A DNA stretch of 64,000 nucleotides, taken from Arthrobacter russicus (GTDB lineage Bacteria; Actinomycetota; Actinomycetes; Actinomycetales; Micrococcaceae). Numbering within the stretch: position 1 is the stretch's first letter; each line of letters opens with the position of its first letter. The position numbers were made by a program, and so were the translations under genes. Shown in pieces: positions 58,951 to 64,000 of this stretch. Location: the NCBI RefSeq assembly GCF_031454135.1, contig NZ_JAVDQF010000001.1:3472001-3536000 (forward strand). The letters are read 5' to 3'. Under the pieces are notes generated by a model. The model did no database searches. It was not told the origin of the DNA and was given only the letters and a program-made list of their open reading frames with translations.

Positions 58951-61900
58951 ATGTTTTCCAAGATTCTGGTGGCCAACCGGGGCGAAATCGCAATCCGCGC
59001 GTTCCGCGCGAGCTACGAGCTCGGCGCCAAGACGGTCGCCGTTTTCCCTTATGAGGACCGTAACTCGATCCACCGGCAGAAAGCCGATGAAGCCTACCTG
59101 ATCGGCGAAGAAGGACACCCCGTCCGGGCCTATCTGGACGTCGCCGAGATCGTGCGGGTGGCCCAGGAAGCCGGAGCCGATGCGATCTACCCCGGCTACG
59201 GATTCCTGAGCGAAAATCCGGATCTGGCCAGAGCCGCTGCAGCTGCCGGCATCACCTTCATCGGGCCACCGGCCGAGGTGCTGGAACTGGCCGGCAACAA
59301 GGTGGCTGCGCTCAAGGCCGCGCGCAAAGCCGGAGTGCCGGTGCTCAAATCCTCCGAGCCGTCCAAGGACGTCGCCGAACTGATCGCGGCCGCGGACGAG
59401 ATCGGTTTTCCGATCTTCGCCAAAGCCGTCGCCGGCGGTGGCGGACGCGGCATGCGCAGGGTGGAAACCCGCGAGGACCTGCCCGAAGCCCTCAACGCGG
59501 CGATGCGCGAGGCAGATGCCGCGTTCGGCGATCCGACCATGTTCCTGGAGCAGGCCGTGCTGCGGCCCCGGCACATCGAAGTGCAGATCCTGGCCGATGC
59601 GCAGGGCAATGTGATGCACCTGTTCGAGCGCGACTGCTCGCTGCAGCGGCGGCACCAGAAGGTCATCGAAATCGCGCCGGCCCCGCAACTGGACGAGTCG
59701 ATCCGGCAAGCGCTCTACCGCGATGCCGTGGCCTTCGCGAAAGCCTTGGGCTACGTCAACGCCGGCACCGTGGAGTTTTTGGTGGACACCGCGGGGGAGC
59801 GGGCCGGGCAGCACGTTTTCATCGAAATGAACCCGCGGATCCAGGTGGAGCACACGGTCACCGAGGAAATCACCGACGTCGACCTGGTGCAGGCCCAGAT
59901 GCGGATTGCTTCGGGGGCGAGCTTGGCGGACCTCGGGCTGAGCCAGGAGACCGTGTCGATCAAAGGCGCCGCGCTGCAATGCCGGATCACCACGGAGGAT
60001 CCGGCAAACGGGTTCCGTCCCGACGTCGGCAAGATCACCGGGTACCGTTCCGCCGGCGGCGCGGGGGTGCGGCTGGACGGCGGCACGGTCTACTCCGGGG
60101 CGGAAATCAGCCCGCACTTCGACTCGATGCTGGTCAAGCTCAGCTGCCGCGGCCGGGATTATCCCGCCGCAGTGGCCCGGGCCAGGCGGGCTTTGGCCGA
60201 GTTCCGGATCCGCGGGGTCTCGACGAACATCCCGTTTTTGCAAGCGGTGCTGGACGATCCGGATTTCATCGCCGGCAATGTGGCGACGAGCTTCATCGAG
60301 GAGCGCCCGGAACTGCTCAAAATCCGGCCCTCGGCAGACCGGGGCACGAAGCTGCTGACCTGGTTGGCCGATGTCACGGTGAACAAACCGCACGGTGAAC
60401 TCACCGTGCATTCCGATCCGGCAGCAAAGCTGCCGAAGCTGCCCGAAGGCCGGCCCCCGGCCGGGTCGCGGCAGCGATTGGCCGAGTTGGGGCCGGAAGG
60501 CTTTGCCGCCGAGTTGCGGGCGCAAACCGCGCTCGCGGTCACCGACACCACCTTCCGCGATGCCCATCAGTCCTTGCTGGCCACCAGAGTGCGCAGCCGC
60601 GACCTGTTGGCGGCCGGCCCCGCGGTTTCCGCACTGACCCCGCAGCTGCTTTCGGTGGAGGCCTGGGGCGGTGCGACCTATGACGTGGCCCTGCGCTTCC
60701 TCGGCGAAGACCCCTGGGAACGGTTGACCGCCTTGCGCGAAGCCTTGCCGAACATCTGTCTGCAGATGCTGCTGCGTGGCCGCAATACGGTGGGCTACAC
60801 GCCCTATCCGGAGGAAATGACCGAGGCCTTCGTCCAGGAGGCGGCGGCGAGCGGCATCGACATCTTCCGGATCTTCGACGCGCTCAACGACGTCAACCAG
60901 ATGGCTCCGGCGATCAAAGCGGTCCGCGCCACCGGGACCGCGGTGGCCGAAGTCGCGCTGTGCTACACCTCCGACATGCTCGACCCGGAAGAAAAGCTCT
61001 ACACCCTGGACTACTACCTGGAGTTGGCGCAGCGCATCGTCGATGCCGGCGCGCATATCCTGGCGATCAAGGACATGGCGGGCCTGCTCCGCCCGGCTGC
61101 CGCGGCGAAACTGGTCAGCGCGCTCCGGGAACGGTTCGATGTGCCGGTGCACCTGCACACGCACGACACCGCGGGCGGCCAATTGGCGACCCTGCTGGCG
61201 GCGTCCGAGGCCGGCGTGGACGCGGTGGATGTGGCCTCGGCGTCCCTGGCCGGCACGACGAGCCAGCCTTCGGCTTCGGCTTTGGTCGCGGCATTGGCCC
61301 ATACGCCGCGGGACACCGGGATCGCTCTGGCGAACGTCGGCGCCTTGGAACCGTACTGGGAAGCAGTCCGGAGGCTCTACGCGCCGTTCGAATCCGGGCT
61401 GCCGGGACCGACCGGCCGGGTCTACCAACACGAGATCCCCGGTGGGCAGCTTTCCAATCTCCGGCAGCAGGCGATCGCGTTGGGCCTGGGCGAACGGTTC
61501 GAAGCCATCGAAGACATGTACACGGCGGCGGACCGGATTCTCGGCCACCTGGTCAAGGTGACCCCCTCGTCCAAGGTGGTAGGCGATTTGGCCCTGCACC
61601 TGGTCGGCCTGGGCGCCGATCCGGCCGACTTCGAAGAAAACCCGCAGAACTACGACATTCCGGATTCGGTCATCGGCTTCCTCTCCGGAGAGCTCGGCGA
61701 CCCGCCGGGGGGCTGGCCCGAGCCGTTCCGCAGCAAAGCGCTGCAGGGTCGGGAAGTCAAAGTCCGCGATGTGGAGCTCAGCGCCGAGGATTCGGCCGGG
61801 CTGGCTGGCGAGTCCGCCATCCGGCGCAGCACGCTCAACCGGTTGCTGTTCGCCGGCCCGACGAAGGACTTCCAGGCGGTCCGGGACAGCTTCGGCGATG

Positions 61901-62349
61901 TTTCGGTGCTCGACACCCGGGACTACCTGTTCGGCCTGCAACAAGGTCAGGAACACATCATCCCGCTGGGCAAAGGGGTCCGGTTGATCGCTTCCTTGGA
62001 AGCCATCTCGGACGCCGACGAAAAGGGCATGCGGACCGTGATGTGCACGTTGAACGGCCAATCCCGGCCGATCAGCGTGCGGGACCGCAGCATCGAGTCG
62101 AAGGTCAAAGCGGCTGAGAAGGCCGACCCAAGCAGCCCGGGCCAGATCGCGGCACCGTTCGCCGGCGCGGTGACCTTGCTGGTGGAAGCCGGCAGCGCGG
62201 TCCAGGCCGGTCAGACCGTGGCGACCATCGAAGCGATGAAGATGGAGGCCTCGATCACCAGTCCGGTCGCGGGCACCGTGACCCGGGCCGCGATCGGCCC
62301 GGTGGAGCAGGTGCAGGGCGGAGATCTGTTGATCGTGGTCGGCAGCTGA
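58951..62349 (+). CDS. pyc: Pyruvate carboxylase
   Basis: A 1132-residue single-chain pyruvate carboxylase that replenishes oxaloacetate from pyruvate, bicarbonate and ATP. The biotin carboxylase domain (about 1-450) has GGGGRGMR and FIEMNPRIQVEHTVTEE. The carboxyltransferase domain (about 525-810) has the metal site DTTFRDAHQSLLATR and the carbamylated Lys in AIKDMAGLL (about 705). The C-terminal biotinyl domain has EAMKMEA with the biotin Lys at about 1097. AGGGGA precedes the ATG. Length and order match the family exactly. Confidence 0.97.
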   Translation: MFSKILVANRGEIAIRAFRASYELGAKTVAVFPYEDRNSIHRQKADEAYLIGEEGHPVRAYLDVAEIVRVAQEAGADAIYPGYGFLSENPDLARAAAAAGITFIGPPAEVLELAGNKVAALKAARKAGVPVLKSSEPSKDVAELIAAADEIGFPIFAKAVAGGGGRGMRRVETREDLPEALNAAMREADAAFGDPTMFLEQAVLRPRHIEVQILADAQGNVMHLFERDCSLQRRHQKVIEIAPAPQLDESIRQALYRDAVAFAKALGYVNAGTVEFLVDTAGERAGQHVFIEMNPRIQVEHTVTEEITDVDLVQAQMRIASGASLADLGLSQETVSIKGAALQCRITTEDPANGFRPDVGKITGYRSAGGAGVRLDGGTVYSGAEISPHFDSMLVKLSCRGRDYPAAVARARRALAEFRIRGVSTNIPFLQAVLDDPDFIAGNVATSFIEERPELLKIRPSADRGTKLLTWLADVTVNKPHGELTVHSDPAAKLPKLPEGRPPAGSRQRLAELGPEGFAAELRAQTALAVTDTTFRDAHQSLLATRVRSRDLLAAGPAVSALTPQLLSVEAWGGATYDVALRFLGEDPWERLTALREALPNICLQMLLRGRNTVGYTPYPEEMTEAFVQEAAASGIDIFRIFDALNDVNQMAPAIKAVRATGTAVAEVALCYTSDMLDPEEKLYTLDYYLELAQRIVDAGAHILAIKDMAGLLRPAAAAKLVSALRERFDVPVHLHTHDTAGGQLATLLAASEAGVDAVDVASASLAGTTSQPSASALVAALAHTPRDTGIALANVGALEPYWEAVRRLYAPFESGLPGPTGRVYQHEIPGGQLSNLRQQAIALGLGERFEAIEDMYTAADRILGHLVKVTPSSKVVGDLALHLVGLGADPADFEENPQNYDIPDSVIGFLSGELGDPPGGWPEPFRSKALQGREVKVRDVELSAEDSAGLAGESAIRRSTLNRLLFAGPTKDFQAVRDSFGDVSVLDTRDYLFGLQQGQEHIIPLGKGVRLIASLEAISDADEKGMRTVMCTLNGQSRPISVRDRSIESKVKAAEKADPSSPGQIAAPFAGAVTLLVEAGSAVQAGQTVATIEAMKMEASITSPVAGTVTRAAIGPVEQVQGGDLLIVVGS

Positions 62350-62488
62350 AGCCGCAGCATCCGGCGGAGCTTCAGGAAATTCCCAGGAGGTTTCGACATC
62401 TCGGCTGGTTCTAGGAATCTCCTGTGGGTTAGGGTGAATGCTGATCCATGCTGAACTCCGAACAGCATGCCGAGAGATAGAGAACGCA

Positions 62489-63874
62489 ATGGCACAGGAC
62501 ACAGCTGAGACTGAACCGCGCTCGAACGGGGATCTCAGCCACGACGCTGCAGGGGACCCGTCGAGTACTGGAGTGATGACGGCGGTCGGCCCGGTCATCA
62601 CGGTCGCCGGTGCGGAAACCGACAACCCCGGCGAGCCGGCGGAGCCGGGTTCCGGAACCGTTGATGCTTCGGCAGACGCTTCCGAAGCGGCTGCCGAGGA
62701 AGCCGCTCGGCTCGCGCCCGGCACTGAAGAAGCCCCGGCTGGCCAAGAGCCGGCCGCTGCGGCGACGCAGGCTGTGCAAACCGCAGTGGTCGCCGAGACT
62801 CCGGCGGCCGCGCCGCCGGCTTCGACGGAGCCGGTCTACGACGAGCTCAGCGCCTGGCAGCCTTCCGCGGGCAGCAGCAGCTCGCCGAAAACCGAAGCCG
62901 CGGAGTCGGAAACCCGGCCCAGTGCGCGGCGGGAACGCGAGGACGGCCCGGAGCCGGCTGCCGCCTTGACTGCGGACCGGCTGCTCGCCGGCCGGGAGAC
63001 CCCGCCGGTTTCCGGTTGGCGGCGCCTGCTCTACTCGGCGTCGCTGGGCTACATCAACGTCGGCGATTCGGACAAGGTGCGGTTGCGCCGGGCCCAGGAA
63101 CACCGGATCGCGATGCGTCTGGGGCGACGTACCCGCTATGTTCCGGTGCTTTCCCGCAAGGGCGGCGTCGGCAAGACCACGGTGACCACGCTGCTCGGCA
63201 TGGCGCTTGCGGACCTGCGCGAAGACCGGGTGATCGCGATGGATGCCAATCCGGACCGCGGCACACTGTCCGACCGGTCCCCGGGACGCGCCGATTTCAC
63301 CGCGCGGCAACTGGTGAAGAACCGTTTCGACGTGAACACGTTCTCCGAATTGGCTGCCTATGTGGCCCGGGACGGTTCCCGGCTCGATGTGCTCGCCTCG
63401 GACACCGATCCGGCGGTCGCCCAGGCGTTCGACGACGCGGACTACCGCGCGGTGACCGAGATCCTGAGCCGTTATTATTCGATCGTGCTCACCGATTCCG
63501 GTACCGGAATGGTGCACTCGGTCATGAAGGGCACCTTGGAAAAGGCCGATTCGGTGGTCTTGGTCTCCGGCGGCAGCGTCGACGAAGCCAGGCTGGCCTC
63601 GGAAACCTTGTCCTGGCTGGAGGCGCATGGCCGGCAGGATTTGGTGGCCCGGGCGATCGTCGTGGTCAACATGTCGGCCGGCGAAGGCACCCTGGTCAAT
63701 ATCGAGGAAATCGAAGACCACTTCCGTTCCCGGGTGAAATCGGTGTTGCGGCTGCCCTACGACCGGCACTTGGCCGAAGGCAGCCGGGTGAGCTTGGACC
63801 AGCTCAAGCCGGCGACCCGGGCTGCCGTGATCGAACTGGCGGCGCTCGTGGTGGACGAGCTGCAAGGACTCTGA
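62489..63874 (+). CDS. MinD/ParA-like ATPase with long disordered N-terminus
   Basis: A 461-residue protein. The first ~165 residues are acidic, Ala/Glu/Pro/Thr-rich and probably unstructured. A conserved patch (PPVSGWRRLLYSASLGYINVG, about 180-200) and a basic helix follow. The ATPase domain carries the deviant Walker A motif RKGGVGKTTVTT and AMDANPDRGTLSDR, then VLTDSGTGMVHSVM. This form is related to actinobacterial ATPases linked to type VII secretion (EspI-like) or septum placement, but no ESX genes are visible here. ATG 62489 is chosen; the frame extends upstream with weak starts. Confidence 0.85.
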   Translation: MAQDTAETEPRSNGDLSHDAAGDPSSTGVMTAVGPVITVAGAETDNPGEPAEPGSGTVDASADASEAAAEEAARLAPGTEEAPAGQEPAAAATQAVQTAVVAETPAAAPPASTEPVYDELSAWQPSAGSSSSPKTEAAESETRPSARREREDGPEPAAALTADRLLAGRETPPVSGWRRLLYSASLGYINVGDSDKVRLRRAQEHRIAMRLGRRTRYVPVLSRKGGVGKTTVTTLLGMALADLREDRVIAMDANPDRGTLSDRSPGRADFTARQLVKNRFDVNTFSELAAYVARDGSRLDVLASDTDPAVAQAFDDADYRAVTEILSRYYSIVLTDSGTGMVHSVMKGTLEKADSVVLVSGGSVDEARLASETLSWLEAHGRQDLVARAIVVVNMSAGEGTLVNIEEIEDHFRSRVKSVLRLPYDRHLAEGSRVSLDQLKPATRAAVIELAALVVDELQGL

Positions 63875-63929
63875 GCGGGGGCGAGAATTCGCGGCTCGGT
63901 CCCACCGAGTCTGCCCGCTGAGTGGGCCA

Positions 63930-63979
63930 CAACCATTTTGTCCCACTCGAAATACCGACCCGGTGGGACAAAACCGTTG
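63930..63979. repeat. Third long palindromic element, possible terminator
   Basis: Arms at 63930-63946 and 63963-63979 are reverse complements at 15 of 17 positions, with the innermost 11 bp perfect (TTTTGTCCCAC / GTGGGACAAAA) around a 16-base loop. Partial copies of the half-site flank it. It follows the stop of the MinD-like gene and could terminate transcription. Confidence 0.7.
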
Positions 63980-64000
63980 GGACACATCCAGTGCGCCAGC

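Noticed and set aside
58786-62724. 1312-codon minus-strand frame opposite pyruvate carboxylase
   Set aside because: Antisense of a clear pyruvate carboxylase; the translation has no recognisable domain.

Overview
The window is high-GC actinobacterial DNA. It most likely comes from a member of the Micrococcales close to Arthrobacter (Micrococcaceae). The inference rests on strong G/C bias at third codon positions, the conserved block gcvH-garA-ftsR-bifunctional nuclease-merR, an Rpf/LysM resuscitation factor, an LAATG-type sortase signal, an IdeR/DtxR-type iron box before a haem oxygenase, and many small TetR/MarR/PadR/ArsR-controlled units. No rRNA, tRNA, insertion sequence or CRISPR array was seen.

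Layout. 0-13 kb is accessory: a lipoprotein, a YdeP-type molybdoenzyme, a TetR-controlled MFS exporter with an ABM-domain monooxygenase, an SRPBCC-ArsR pair, LapA, two tandem cytochrome P450s with mosaic near-identity, an NBR1-Ig-domain protein preceded by a decayed copy of its own 3' end, and a crotonase. 13-32 kb holds an HD-hydrolase/MarR deletion scar, a GH18 chitinase, a LuxR regulator, an LLM oxidoreductase, several hydrolases and acetyltransferases, a MarR/EamA pair with a double operator, and an ECF41 sigma factor facing an AhpD-like partner across two exact ECF41-type promoters. It also holds a flavin-reductase pseudogene and a PadR-FadH pair. 32-34 kb has an 8-bp tandem repeat, haem oxygenase and a YbaK-like protein.

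34-51.5 kb is the most striking region. A five-gene minus-strand operon encodes a Pfa/PUFA-synthase-like lipid megasynthase: a 2442-residue protein (two NMO/PfaD-like enoyl reductase domains-KS-AT-ACP-ACP-KR), a 1078-residue AT-DH-phosphopantetheinyl transferase, a discrete ACP, an alpha/beta hydrolase and an MGT-type glycosyltransferase. Together they carry every activity needed to build, fully reduce, release and glycosylate a fatty-acyl or polyketide chain, so the inferred product is an unknown glycolipid. A 600-bp AT-rich control region separates it from a TetR gene and a divergent hydrolase-Baeyer-Villiger monooxygenase-SDR operon.

51.5-64 kb is more core-like: an Rpf factor with a possible leader peptide, the gcvH-garA-ftsR-bfn-merR block (growth, TCA/glutamate control and division), a sortase-anchored phytase-like protein, two ParA/MinD-type ATPases, and pyruvate carboxylase. 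Three gene remnants, the P450 mosaicism and three large palindromic elements suggest that the accessory part is being actively remodelled.
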